Below are positions 47,741 through 59,910 of a DNA stretch of 64,000 nucleotides, one piece after another. The position numbers and the translations under genes were made by a program. The notes beneath the pieces were generated by a model that did not search any database, was not told the DNA's origin, and worked only from the letters and a program-made list of their open reading frames with translations. Within the stretch, counting starts at the first letter, position 1. Every line of letters begins with the position of its first letter. Origin of the DNA: Bondarzewia mesenterica (lineage: Eukaryota; Basidiomycota; Agaricomycetes; Russulales; Bondarzewiaceae); contig SGPL01000020.1 of assembly GCA_004802705.1 (NCBI GenBank), positions 61,970-125,969 of the forward strand, read 5' to 3'.

Positions 47741-50031
47741 ATGATCTCGACCCCGCCTGCCGCTGCATCTTCTCAGGACGTTACATTGCCCTTCATCTCA
47801 GAGCTTTATGATCCAAATTTCCTTGATGTTCTCCTTCCGCCTCGAGATTGTACTGCAGTCGTCGACGTGCCTGTCCAGGATGAGCCGCGAAACCCACTTA
47901 TCGACGCTTTGAAGGCCACCTCTCACCGTACCTACACAGAGAACGACAGTCCAGCCTTCAACTCTACCTTGTCGCCGACTTTGGACGCATTTCAAGAGCT
48001 TACTCGCTATGCCTCAAAAGATGTTGTACATGAAGCCTTGTCCAAAGCTTGGGCTGAAGATCCAGATTTGACGCTTCGGATTATCTGGAATGCTCGAAGC
48101 ATACACGATGGCAAGAGTGAGAAGGAATTATTTTACACGTGAGTTACTCTCTCCATCATTTGTCACGCACGAAACTGATGTTCTCCAGAGCATTTGGTTG
48201 GCTTTTCAAGCATCACCCTCGTACGGCCGTCACGAATCTATCGCAGCTAGTCCGACCGGTCTGTTCGAGTCCCAAAACCCGACATGGCATGTCTCATGGA
48301 TATTGGAAAGATCTTCTCAATATCCTAGCGCTAGCAACACTCGATCAGTTCGAGACGATCCAAAACAGAGATCCTGAGCTCTTTCTCCACTGTCAACGAC
48401 CCTACGGTACCTCTCAGTGGATGAAGCGATTGTATGCGACGGAATTTGGGAAACTGGGCGAGGGCGCGACGGCGGAGGATCGCAAGGCAGCCGCAGATGC
48501 TGCCACACGTATCCACATGCAGTTAACCAAGGAGGCCCATGCCCGGCGGGCCCGTCAAAATCATGATATCTTGGTTCAAAAACTGGCTGAACCCCGATAT
48601 CGAGCGCTCTTCATCGCTATTGCCCGTCTCTTTGCGGAGCAATTGTCCCGGGAGGTCAGTATTATGAAGAGATTGAATTCTCTTCCGGACGGTGAAGAAC
48701 GGCTGGACCTCCTGCATCAGATCACTTTGGCATCAAAATGGGCACCGAGCCCGGGCAGGGCGCATGACAGGGTTACTAACATCTCTACCGCAATCTCTCT
48801 CCTCCTTCATCATCACGGAACTATGTCCTCGCTGACTCTTCCCTTTGACTCGGCGATGCCGCTTCCCACTCTCGAGACGCATATCCTGCGATCGTTTTAT
48901 CAGCGGTGGATTCTTGCTCCTCTCCGTGCTACCACTCTTATCCCCGAACCTCTGATGTCAGCCAATCATTGGACCTCCATCCGATATGCGCGTGTTCCAT
49001 CCATCTGCATGAAAACGAATTCCGAACACTTTTTCCGCCACGACCCAGCTGGCTTTGAGAAGTACCTCGAGAATGTGGTGAATGGGAAGCAAAAGATCAG
49101 CGGCGCGACGCTGATGCCCCACCAACTTCTTCACTCCGCGCTGCAGATTTCCAGGCTGAGTAAACCTTCTACCGGACCTCCCAGTACTGCCCGGGAGATG
49201 AGACGGAGTATCGAGCAGAGGTTTCTGGAAAACAAGAAGAAGGTGGTTGAAACTCAATGGCCCGTGATGATCGCGCGCCTCCGCGAGTCGGGCGCGCTGG
49301 ATAATGCTATGGCCGTGTGTGACGTCTCCGGGTCTATGGGTTGCTTATCTTCTCCCGAGGTAGACAGTCCCATCTTCCCCGCAATTGCCCTGTCCATGGT
49401 TCTATCGCAGCTTGCCAAGCCGCCCTTCGCCAACGGGTTCATCACCTTCTCAAGCCACCCCAAATTCGTGCAGCTCGACCCTGCGCTCGGGCTGGCGCGG
49501 AATGCTGAGAAGATGCATGGCTCGGAATGGGAAATGAACACAAACCTGCACGCCGTCTTTGTCGACCTGTTCCTCCCACTCGCAAAGCAGCATCGTGTTC
49601 CGAAAGAAGACATGATTAAGCGGCTCTTCATCTTCTCCGACATGCAGTTCGACGAGGCGCGCCGTCCCTTCCAGACTTACACGTGGAACTCGGAGGACGA
49701 CCAGGTGGACCCGCCGGGCGATCAGTCGAACCCGGCGGACTGGGCAACCAACCATGACGAGATTGTGAAAGCGTACACCGAGGTGGGGTACGACGTCCCG
49801 CAGATCGTCTATTGGAATCTCGACCGCCAATTCAGGACGACTCCCGTCGAGGCCCAGCGCGAGGGTGTTGCCCTCATGAATGGCTTCAGTCCGGCGATGC
49901 TGAAGGTTTTCATGGGTGAGGACGAGAGCACGCTCCAGGAGAAAGAGGTACGAGAGGAGTTCAATCCTCTGGCTGTTATGAAAAAGGCCATTGGCAAGGC
50001 GAGCTATAATGGTTTGGTAGTTGTCGATTGA
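47741..50031 (+). CDS. DUF2828 protein with C-terminal von Willebrand factor A-like domain
   Basis: Two exons (47741-48138, 48189-50031) join in frame to 746 residues. The N-terminal two-thirds is the helical DUF2828 region (ALSKAWAEDPDLTLRIIWNA, FGWLFKHHPRTAVTNL, YWKDLLNILALATL). Near residue 510 a vWA-type domain begins with AVCDVSGSMG, a complete metal-ion-dependent adhesion site (DxSxS). It is followed by IALSMVLSQL, FITFSSHPKFVQL, TNLHAVF, RLFIFSDMQFDEA and IVYWNLDRQ. The layout, helical repeats then vWA, parallels the TROVE/Ro60 RNA-binding ring proteins, to which DUF2828 is distantly related. The cellular role in fungi is not known. The family is expanded in mushroom-forming fungi. The protein has no signal peptide, so it is cytosolic or nuclear. 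Confidence 0.9.
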
Positions 50032-50543
50032 TCTGGCGAGACTGTAGCATATCTTATACCTAGCATTGTATTTTATCATCACATCCCACCGCTCTGTACC
50101 ATCCTCTCTTACGTACTAAATGAATCATTCAAGTATTGATAGTGAACGTTGAACATTGAACCATCACAAGGATCTTCGAGGAATTCTATTGCACAAACCG
50201 ATACACGAACGGAATCACAAAATACGCAGCAAACGTCCGCTCGCAGTGAAGATTCAAACAAAGAGGAGATTAGAAGGGTTTCCGCGGAAGACAAGAAATC
50301 GGAATTGAAGAGACAAACTCGGTACGTTTGGTATACAAGTACAAAGATGAGAGACGAGGGAGAAGGAATCCAGTTACTTTCGTTGCTATAGCGCATCTCG
50401 CTGTAGGGCCAAAGGAGCGAGGAGAAAAGGCTCGATCAAAACGCACTGTGGCAGCGTACGAGATCAGCCAACTTATTACCCTGACACCTGTCCGATTTCA
50501 ATGCGCACCTTGGTTGATACACCAGAGGAGAATTCGCTTCCAC
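50032..50543. other. Intergenic spacer (512 bp), convergent genes
   Basis: It lies between the stops of the DUF2828 gene (+) and the F-box-like gene (-). A 3'-end signal is likely near TATCTTATACC (50050). No gene or repeat seen. Confidence 0.5.
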
Positions 50544-53080
50544 TCACACTTCCGCGAGAGGCATAAGTCTCACGCTTGTCCGCGGAACTTCATCTACACC
50601 CTCCGGCTCTGACGATTCTGCACCAGTCGTCGTCCCTGTCACCTCACTTGATGAAGGGGGCGATATTGAACCAAGGCGTTCGTCACCTACCCGGCCATCT
50701 TCCTCATCAGAGCTCAGTCTTGCCCTCTTCGTTTCGCCGCTCCGAACCGCCAATTCTTCTGATCGTCTCTTTTCCAAACGCGGGCCAGTATCCGTGACGG
50801 TCATGGGCGAAAATGTGCCCTCCATCCTGGCTCGTTTCGGTGGTGTTGATGCTCGTGGCCCGCCAACCTCGACTGCGCGCGTCTCTCCGTCTTCCGTTTC
50901 GCCATATTCATCGTCGTCTTCTTCAACCTCTAGTTCCCTAGAAGATCGTTTCCGCGGCATCACTCTGGAATATTGGGCCTCGACATCATCGATCACGGAG
51001 TCGACTTCTGATTCTTCCTCTTCCTCTTCTTCCTCCTCCTCCTCCTCCTCCTCCTGGTAGTCTTCCTGGAAGTCAGACTCCTCGATTCGGATCTCCAAAG
51101 CGTCAGGATTCGCATGTTGAACGGTAACGGGTGATCGAGACACTGCGGAATTCTGTACAGAGGCCATCGCAGGTTCATTCATAGCCATGCGGGTACATAT
51201 TTTGCATTGGCACTTATAAAGCTCGGAACAAGCCTCACGCCAGACCTAGTGGAGATGAGTGATCAAGAATGAACAATTGATGAGATGACGCACCATTTTG
51301 AAGGCTTCTTGGCTGTAGCTCGGCATGTTTGCCATCGTGGTAGGAACGAAAGGGATCGCATGCATAAAGTTTGATGGGTGGAGAGAGACTATGTCGTCTG
51401 CCGGTCCGAGTACATTATTTCCTTCATGCGGGTCCTCCTTCTCCTTCTTATTGGTGGTAGGCGGAGGAGATGGAGTAGTCTGTAATGTGGTTGTGCTCAA
51501 CACCGGGCTTGTAGTATGAGACGCGTCCGACTTTGAACTGGAGCTCGAATCGTCCTCCCGCTCCCTTGGCCCTCTATCAGACTCTCGGTGCTCTTGTGGT
51601 AGCTCTTTGATCCATGGCCATGCCTGCTGCAAAGTACGCAAGACTTCATCCATGGCCATTCGTCCGACACGGACCACCGGATCGCCTCGGCCTTCCACCA
51701 CTACCCGCTTCCTGATATTGATCATTGCTGGCAAGATGACCAACCGCAACTGCGCTTGAAATGCACGATACAGGATGTCCGCGAGCGCGAAGGTGGGGGC
51801 GGGTGGCATACGCAATGTTATCGCAGTCGGATGAGGCTCCTTGCTACGTTCATCGTCGAGTACCCAAGGGGCGGGATGTGTGGTTGTTACGGACTGAGGC
51901 CGGTTCGAGTACCACTCGTCAGCGGGACTAACCCAGTAACCATCAAGGATCCGCACGCGCGCCCAATCGTTTACTGCCATCGTGCGAGCTTTATCAATCT
52001 GCGACAACGTTGGGGGTAAGTCGAAGTCGTCAAGATCCAGCGATGCCGCATCATCTAAGCTTTGCTCGTCTTCGCCCACGAGTCGGTCCGTGGCCATGAC
52101 CTGCTCCGTGTGCTCGATGAACCTGGTGAACCGCCTCAACCACCACTTCTCGCGCACTACCCCAATAACTTCCGTGAGCTTGCCTTCACCCGCCTCAATA
52201 AAACCGTCGATCGTCTGTCGTGCCTCACAGTCCGCCGCTGCCCAGTTCGGTGGCCCACCTCCTACGGCGTCACGGTCCGCCGCCGTGGTATACATTCGCC
52301 GCCACAGCCACTCACTTCTACACGATCGACAAGTCGTTGACACCTTTGGCCAAGTTACTTTGTCATCGTTCTGTGCGCATGCAACGATCGCGGCTTCAGC
52401 TGTGAGAACATCGCCACATCGAGGCGACTCGCGCAGACAAAGGCCACAGTACGTCCCCTTACGGTGATCACGACAGGTCACAATCTCTCCAAGGAGCAGA
52501 GCCGTGACAGTACTCTTGATTTGACCAAGGCCGATATTCGTGTACGGGTGATTGACCCGGCATACGAAGCAAGAGCTAGATGCCATGTTGCGGAAGTAGC
52601 GATACGGCGTTAGTCGGAGCGGGGGACGCGAAGCAGTATTGTTGACAAGGACCGCGTTTTGAGTGAAACTATCGTGTGGGTCCATGATGGCACACGCGTG
52701 ATACCAAAATAGATGCATTTCAACTGAGAAAGCGCATCAGAACCGCACCGAGAGGCACCCTAGGACACTCACGGGCTGTGTGCCATGCTGGGCATATTGC
52801 CATCAGTCGCTCGAGGTCGAGCGCGTCACGGAGTACGCTATATATAATTCTCCCTGGCCAAGTTTCCTTTGTCTCCCATGTCGAAGGGCAATAATTGGAA
52901 ATCGACGCGTCGAGCATGTAGTAGGTCGTGATCAGCCTGTGAGGTTGACGTCAGTGACAGAGAAAGCGAATGGTGCTGGTAGACCACGTACCGAATAATT
53001 TCGGGGGGTAATTGCTGCCATGATCGATTTGTGAGTTTGCCTTTGTAGGCGGTCGTCGCTGTCGTAGACGAGACGAGCAT
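50544..53080 (-). CDS. F-box-like protein with paired-cysteine region and acidic tail
   Basis: Four exons (53080-52992, 52936-52773, 52723-51294, 51245-50544) join in frame to 794 residues. An F-box-like start (SWQQLPPEIIRLITTYYM, about residues 20-37) suggests SKP1 binding. Residues 136-219 contain four metal-binding-type pairs: CFVC (136/139), CRDH (168/171), CGLC (177/180) and CRSC (216/219), followed by two Trp. This spacing is suggestive of a zinc-binding module. A second cluster, CQCKIC, sits near 573-578. After a Ser/Thr-rich stretch the C-terminus holds an uninterrupted run of about 14 Glu encoded by a trinucleotide repeat and basic NLS-like patches (PRKRSSRE, PPKRAR). The combination is typical of large unnamed families in Agaricomycetes. 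A nuclear SCF adaptor is a guess; no function is established. Confidence 0.82.
51011..51055 (+). repeat. TTC/TCC trinucleotide microsatellite encoding poly-Glu
   Basis: A nearly pure pyrimidine tract of TTC, TCT and TCC triplets. On the coding (minus) strand it reads GAG/GAA and encodes the Glu run of the F-box-like protein, so it is likely to vary in length between strains. Confidence 0.85.
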
Positions 53081-53716
53081 CGCGAGCGGGCTGGGATGTG
53101 ACGATGAAAGTCACGAACGAGTGTCGTTGTGAAAACCTGAACACGCCACTTGTTCGCCACAGCGGAGTTTGAAGTTTTCTTTTGTTCGGCGCTCAACGCC
53201 CATTAGAAGTAATCTTGTACTCGGGCACCATGCAATACCCTTGGGCTGGCGCATACTCCGACCTCCTTGACCTGCGTTCGACAGCCATTGTGGCCGCCAG
53301 TGGATTGAAGTCATAGTTCCATTCATTTTCATCCTTCTGTACAAGTTGGCGGAGATTCCAGCGTTGCAGGTGCCGATAATCTCCTGACCACTAGGAGTCT
53401 GGGAACACTAGGCTGCACGGAGCTGCACAGAGATCTTGAACGTCAATTGAATTTGAGATCCAGATACTGTGCAGTGTTCATCCGACCGGATCCAAGACCC
53501 TGATCACAATTATGATAATAAATGACCAGTGAGATCACGCTTGAGAGACCTCCATCTCTGATTCCGTCACTGTTGAGCTTGAACGGTGGAATCTGCAGCG
53601 CACCTATATATAATTACAGCCATGTTCTGGGGAGGGATTCGAAACGATAGCCAGGATATCTGCACAGTCGATCGTGCTATATAGGTAGATACTCTCCGAA
53701 AAAAGGAATAATATAC
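53081..53716. other. Intergenic spacer (636 bp)
   Basis: This covers the promoter of the F-box-like gene and the 3' region of the GH30 gene, both minus strand. TATATATAATTA (53606-53617) on the plus strand is not near a plus-strand gene. No gene seen. Confidence 0.45.
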
Positions 53717-55576
53717 TTATGACTCGGAGAACGAAACACTCGTGACACTTAACCCAGCCAATCCAATGCTCACTTCCAAGCTCCCGGTCCTTTTTACCTT
53801 TACTGCGTTATTCGCACTTACCCAATCCTCCGTGGCTGATGTCCTGAATGCACCGTCGACCCTTAATGCGCTGGCGAAATCGACCTCGAACGTGATAGTG
53901 CCATTGGCAAGGTTCATTGCGACTATCGTCCACTCAGCCTTAGGAAGTGCGAAGGCGAGAGCTTGCACGTTGTCTGGAAGACCTGATATAGTGTGCAGCA
54001 CAGCGCCTGGGGGAATAGAATGTGTGAAGTGTTTGAAGAGGAAGTAACGCTTTGTCAGGTAAATCTGGTAGTTCGCATTCGTCGCGAAGTCGGCATCATA
54101 ATAAATCTGTGATTAAGATTAGCACAGTGGTATTGAATTATTTCCGGGAGAAGACGTACGAGCCCATCGTTCCAGCCATTAGCGTTGATTTTATAGGGGC
54201 ACGAGGCATCAACGAGAGGGCTGCACCCAAGCCCGCTGCTGGCAGCAAGCCACCAATCAAAATGCTCGTCTTGGCTATAATGACAGCTATCAGGCTTCTT
54301 GACTGTAAAATGAAGAAATTCAGAATGTACTAACGCTTGCGTCAAAGCTTGGTAGACTAGCCCTCCCATCTGGAGAGCAGAGATCATAGATGGACTGCAC
54401 GTTATACGAGATTAAACTGGCGCTTTGAAGCATCATGCTTCAAGACTCACTCATAGCCTTCACTATAAGTCAACGAACCAAAGGGCTCGGAACCATCCGC
54501 CGCCTTGAAGCAGCAAATTTCGCTGAACCAAGTGGGTACTCCGTTGGACAAATTCCGAGCAATCTGACCCATGATCGCATCTTGAGCATCGTTCGCGAAA
54601 CCATACTGGTGGTGGCTGATAGCAGACAGACTTCGACCAGCTGCAGCAAGCCACGACGGAGCATCGGCCGTGAACGTTCCCTGTAAAACTGCACCAATCA
54701 GCTTTGGCCACGATGTGCGACGGATGGACCTACGTAGCTACTAGACTCATCGGCCATGATTCCAACGCCTTCGAGGCCCGCAGCGTCAAGTGCAGCGCGC
54801 AGAGACGTCACAACTGCCGCACGTTGGTTAGGCTCCACAATCATGCCTTCTTGTCCGCATAGCGCATCCCCATTGTTGAAACCGTTATCCGGCTCGTTCA
54901 TTGGCGAAATGAAGTTGATATTCACGCCTTCCTCCCTCCAGTGACCGACAACATCGACCACATAGGTGCTATAATCAGGGATGGAGGCGTTCACCAGAGT
55001 GCCGCCGCAGCTGCGGTTGTTCGATGTGAATGCAGGCGGTGCAGAATTGACAAATCCAGTGAGAATGGGGACCCTGAGATAGGATGCAGCACGCAAGAAA
55101 TAGGACCCTTGGGGATCGGCGCTCCAATTGTAGACCCCGGGTGAGACATACATCGTCTCAGGTGCGCGACTGCACAAACCAGAGGAATTGCTATTCAGCC
55201 GGTCTTCTCCTGTTCGAGTACTATGGGCCATGCTTACCTGGTTGTTCCAACATGGACGCCACCCCCACCGAAGTTATAACGATAGGAAGTCATTCCAAGG
55301 CCATCCTTGGAAAACAGAATATTGGAGATGTTTTCCCGCATGGCTTCAGGAAATGAATATATATCGAGTGGCCACCATGCCCCACTGGCACCGATACCAT
55401 GTATGGTCTGGGAGGGAGTGGACGATACCGTTGCCGCTGCAAAATCCCAGTTAAAGGAGATGTGGAAGAGACGTGGAAAATTTTTTCATATTGAAGAGAC
55501 ACACACCTACAATATACCTGAATAAAAGCAGAAGAGTGACAGCCGATAATTTTGCGGCAGATGTGTCGAACAACAT
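53717..55576 (-). CDS. Secreted glycoside hydrolase family 30, endo-beta-1,6-galactanase type
   Basis: Seven exons (55576-55507, 55436-55238, 55169-54734, 54680-54451, 54394-54335, 54274-54160, 54106-53717) join in frame to 499 residues. A signal peptide (KLSAVTLLLLFRYIVA) is followed by the GH30 catalytic barrel: GIGASGAWWPLDIY, then TSYRYNFGGGGVHVGTTR, and the acid/base E182 in SPMNEPDNGF. The nucleophile E289 lies in WFSEICC. HFDWWLA and the final beta-sandwich (WTIVAMNLANGTITFEVD) are also as expected. The GASGAWW start and NEPDNGF motif fit the fungal endo-beta-1,6-galactanase group rather than glucosylceramidases or xylanases, so the likely substrate is the side chains of arabinogalactan proteins. 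This substrate is inferred. A TATA box lies 70 bp upstream of the ATG. Intron 4 contains a 9-bp-arm hairpin (54425-54443). Confidence 0.9.
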
Positions 55577-56833
55577 CACCCACAGATGTCAGCGGTGTTA
55601 GCGCCGCAAGACAAGGGAAATCCGGAGAATGTGAGGCTGAAGTCGCTTTTTATATCAGTATAACAAAAGTCTTCATCTTCATGTCATACGTATGGTGTCC
55701 TTGAAAAAGCACTCGCCCACCTGATATGGATTTGTACATCGTCCAGGAGCAATCAGCTGGCTATGTCACCACACGAGGTGAATGAGCTTCCTGCACCTGA
55801 TTAGAAACCATCTGCGCGAGAACAGCAGCTTCTACAGGTTCTGTCCAATCTAACTATGTCGCGTGTTTCAGTTCTATCGGGAGAAGCGGATAAGATGATT
55901 TAAGAAATCGAGTAAAGAAAAGAGTCAAAAGTCATCAATTGGCTTACTATGATGCTAGCATAAACCAAAAGGGAGAACAAGTTGTTTGTACGCATCCATG
56001 GAAGCTGAACAATGTTACTATCGATGAATGGTGGATTGCTGGCACTAATCAGAATGTTGGGAACTTGAACTTAAGTGCGATGCAGGTCGGTGCGATAGGG
56101 TAGAACTTCCGGCCCGGGCCGCCAACGGCCCTAAGTAGCCAGTTGAGACGGGAGAGTGCTCACTGCTGGAAGCCTAAAGCCAGCTGAGGGTGACTAGTCG
56201 GGTAAGCATTTCTAACTAGAATTGAACGTGTGCGTACTGGCAGGCCTAGTCATAGTCAGATACAACAGGAATAAAGAAGATCACTTTTGTCGAAAACTGA
56301 CGGATTGTATGATAGCAATTGTCAGAGGCTTTATCACAGGGAAAGAAGAAAAAAAAAGGAGGATTGTGATGTCGAAGATATAACCTGGGAAGGGACCGGT
56401 CACTGATTGGGCAAAAAACGAGAGACAAGTCAGCTAGCTTAAATTTGTCCTCGACCTTCTAGGATGTCGACGGAGGTATATTAGCCTATATTAGCGCACG
56501 CATGTTGCAAAATTCGACGACGGCAACAAAAAGTTCGAAATCATCATGCAATCGCAGCTACTAGTTGTGAACGTTGTCCATGCACGTACGTACGATATAT
56601 GCGTATACCAATGAGGATATGAGGTTAGAAAAAGGATGAGAAAATATTGTAGCTAAGTATGCAAGGGTAAGTGTCCGGATGAATATTTGCTGCTGTCGTA
56701 CTCCAACTACGACCAAAGTCATCAACTACCAGCGCTGGAAGCGTATTGAATTGGAGCCATCCAGATGGCCGACGACACCCTCTAACTTCCTCGTCCTTGA
56801 TGCAGATGATCGAGATTGGCAGTCCCAACCGAA
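55577..56833. other. Intergenic region (1.3 kb)
   Basis: It holds the GH30 promoter (minus strand, right after the gene start) and the 3' region of the CFEM gene. No open frame above 60 codons has coding character. Nothing else recognised. Confidence 0.5.
55646..55654 (-). promoter_or_regulatory. TATA box of the GH30 gene
   Basis: TATAAAAAG on the minus strand, 70 bp upstream of the start codon at 55576, a standard position for a strongly regulated secreted-enzyme gene. Confidence 0.65.
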
Positions 56834-57900
56834 CTACACCAACAATGCCCCAATGATAACACCCAATATGCTCACCCCCGCCGCCGCCATACCTCCTTGC
56901 ACACCGTTTTGGCCCCACTTGCCCGCAGCAGAATTAGACGAATCAGAAGAAGCGCTTTGCGAGGCGCTGCTTGATGCCGAGGAAGCGGGATGGCTACTTG
57001 AGCCAGAGGAAGACTGTAAGGTGGATGTGGATGTGGACCTGGATGTGGGAGTAGCTGGCGGGAATGAGAGAGATGTGGACGTAGATGCAATGGCGCAGAA
57101 CTGGTTTGCTAAGGAGGTCGCAGATGGAAGCTCCGACGCGCAAGAGCTAGTAATGCACGATTCATAGTTTAACGGGAAGGTGCTGTGAAAGGGAAAAATG
57201 CATCAGTCAACTCCATATTTGCTGGCATACCAGAGGAGGACCGAGAAGTGGGGTAAGTAGTTGGATGTAAAAATCGGGCTGTACAAGCTGTGCACTACCA
57301 CCTATTACCACAGAATATGCGCCGTTGGTCACGGAGTAAGCGCACGTCGGGCAGACTTTGCCGCATTTACGCCCCACATGCTCCAAGGGCAGAAGGATAA
57401 CGGAGGAAAGGGAAGGAAAAGAGCAGTAATAGGACAGGACGTACGAGTTTGTGCAAAAGCAGTTCACAGCTGTGATGCTAGAGCAATTCGCTCCGGAGAC
57501 AGCGTGTGTAAGACAGTCCACGACTATATGCGACTGCGTGAGGGCTGAAATACCAGCATCAAGATTCTTCAAGTTAAGACGTACCGCAACTCGAATATCC
57601 CGTCAAAGTGGGAAATGCCGGCATGGTGGTCGTCGCCGACATGCTCTGCGAGATACTACTGCTTGGTGTGACGGTGATGGGTATCACGGTAGTTGAACCA
57701 CTAGCATCTGTCAGCGTGACGGACGATTCTGTTAAACTGCTGCTGGCTGACGAGTTGGACGTCGACGCAGACCCTGAAGCTGATCCGGAGACGAAGGTTG
57801 AGGTTGAGGACGACGTTCTAGAAGTCGCGGGTGACGATGATTGCGCGTTCGCAAGCATAATGGACAAAGAAATAACAAGTGAAGAGGGGAGGACAAGCAT
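56834..57900 (-). CDS. GPI-anchored CFEM-domain cell-wall protein
   Basis: Three exons (57900-57585, 57544-57445, 57182-56834) join in frame to 254 residues. A signal peptide (MLVLPSSLVISLSIMLANAQ) is followed by an 85-residue Ser/Thr stretch, then an eight-cysteine CFEM domain: C in YSSC, VVDC, GANC, VNCFC (two), YESC, SSC and NQFC. CFEM proteins sit in the fungal wall or membrane, and some bind heme. After the domain comes another Ser/Thr tract and a hydrophobic C-terminus (GVSILGVIIGALLV) fitting a GPI-anchor signal. CFEM usually stands near the N-terminus; here a long Ser/Thr stalk precedes it. Intron 2 is 262 nt and interrupts the domain between cysteines 5 and 6. The upstream in-frame ATG gives six more residues. 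Confidence 0.86.
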
Positions 57901-59910
57901 CTTTGTCGAAGAAGGCAAGGACGCTGGTATTGTGCTGTGATACTGCTCAATGAGAGAGCCGGTCAGTTTTCTTGTCCTAGCTCACGGCGAAGCCTCCGTG
58001 GAAAAGGCTATGTGGCCCAGAAAGGGAAAGTCAAGAGGTGCTGAGAGAAGGCCTTGTGGCTTGGGCAGGGTATAACTGCAGATGAAGGAATGANAAAAAT
58101 AGAAGACGCAGGGCAAAGGCGTGAGTCTTGACCAAGCTCCATCGGCGCGAGTGCGCTGCGCGTCCGGCANTCGCTCGGCGTTGCCTCTTTCGGCATCATG
58201 TTCGGCCGCGTCCGCACTGATTCTGCTGCAACAAAAGTTCGTTGAACTTGTTCAAATCCTTTCAAATCACTGCAGTGGTTACCCCATATTCGTTGTGCTC
58301 GGTGTTTTATGTATCGCTATGCGATCCCTGTGAGACATGTAGAGCTGGCAGCTGACCCGATTTCTGGTCTAGGACGATCCGTAGCTTGCCTCTGTTCAGA
58401 TTACTAGGATTGCTGGCATGAAACTATGCAGCGAAAGACGATTCATGATCAGTGAAGCCTCATTCCATAACTAGACTTGCACTCAAAGCCTGGGGAAAGG
58501 ATCACGATTTGCCAGTGGGCATCTTGCTGTAACGAATCAATCACTTCGACTATAGTGTTCCGGTATTCTGACGATGTAAATTTACCGTGGTAAATCTGAA
58601 GGGTAAATTACCAGTAAATTACCTATCTTTCTAGGGGGGCCAGAAAACTATGGGTAATTGTGCGGTAATTGTGACTGACAGGTGCTCCGTCGCTGTGTTA
58701 TTTTTCGTACTTTCGACAAGTCCTTTGGCTCGCTCATCACACCGTCTCGACATGCCGACACTCACCGGTACTCACCCCTGCTATTGCACTTGAGCTCCGG
58801 ACCAAGCGAATCCAAAAGATTCGTCTGGCACCATCGAACAGCCTACGAGTTTTGCGTGTTCAGGCCGCTCGGCACTCACATCAATCTGGGATGCCGTTTC
58901 TTTGCTGATTATCTAGCTGATGACGCCACACTAGTGGCCCAGTTACCTACAACTTCGCACCGGTAGCTGAGCCAGCTCGCGAGTGGCCTCAGTTGGGAGG
59001 AATGGTAGTATTGTAGCTTGCTAGTTGCAAATTTACCTGTAATTCTAGCACACTTACTTCACAATTACGGTAATTCAGGGTAATTTACATCCAAGGAGAT
59101 TTACCGTAAATTACCTGGGTAAATCTGACCCCTCCGCAAGGGTCGATGTAAATTTACCACGCGACCTTGTCAAAAAGCAGATTACCGGAACACTAGATTG
59201 ATACAGTATCGGAGGTCAATAAGTTACCCTGAACCTCAGCTGCATGTTGGAGTGGCTCAATCACACAAATGTCGCCACGCCAAGCAACCTTGAAGAGGAA
59301 ATGAATTCGAGCCAGCGTCTTGACAAACAATGAATGATAGTAATTTCGGAACATGAATGGTGCACAAATGAATGGAAGAGTCGTCGGCATGACATAAATG
59401 GGAATTCCGAAGGCAGGCCTGGCAGGGAGGGGATTCGGGAAGGCCCACAGCTCAAACATTCACCTCCTCACGAGATTGAAATTTGAAATGTCATGCTGGT
59501 AGCTTTATGGGCTGAGTCAGGGATTCAGCTAAGTGTTCCTCGGATTGTCTAGGGGTTGCTGGCTCCAGTTCAACGTTGAACGTTTGGACAATCATATTGA
59601 TCCTATTCCAAAAGTCAGGTCAGTGACCGTGTGAATAGTCAATAAGTGCCAGAGGTCGAACGAGCGTTCGGTGTCTTCCTTGTACCTTCTTCAGCAGTGC
59701 ACCCGAGAATTTGGTGAGACGGCCGGCCCGGGCGCCTGCGCGTGAGGTCACGATCACATGATGCTCGCTTTCGCGTCGCGTATCTGTAGCACGTGCTCTT
59801 ACGGCACGTTGAACGTCTACTGGAGTTGCTCATACCGTCATACGGTTCTCCTCCCTCACAGTCAATTCACAGTCCATACAAACTCACCACCCCGCCGAAC
59901 AACTTCAGTA
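57901..59910. other. Gene-free region (2 kb) with a transposon and assembly Ns
   Basis: It lies between divergent genes (CFEM on minus, pRiA4b-like on plus). It contains the 643-bp inverted-repeat element listed separately and undetermined bases near 58094 and 58170. An 88-codon minus-strand frame (59459-59196) beside the element has no recognised domain. Confidence 0.6.
58553..59195. mobile_element. MITE-like non-autonomous DNA transposon with 18-bp terminal inverted repeats
   Basis: The left end TAGTGTTCCGGTATTCTG and the right end CAGATTACCGGAACACTA are inverted copies with 17 of 18 positions matching. Both ends carry an outer TA, consistent with a TA target-site duplication as in Tc1/mariner-like elements. 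Inside each end, GATGTAAATTTACC occurs in the same orientation (58572 and 59139), and further GTAAATTACC-type units cluster near both ends. No transposase frame is present; the only interior frame (58682-58966) is short and featureless. It is therefore a deletion derivative or MITE moved by a transposase elsewhere. It sits in intergenic DNA upstream of the pRiA4b-like gene. Confidence 0.8.

Noticed and set aside
58682..58966. Open frame inside the inverted-repeat element as a transposase
   Set aside because: Only 94 codons, without DDE/D residues or a DNA-binding motif; the element is non-autonomous.
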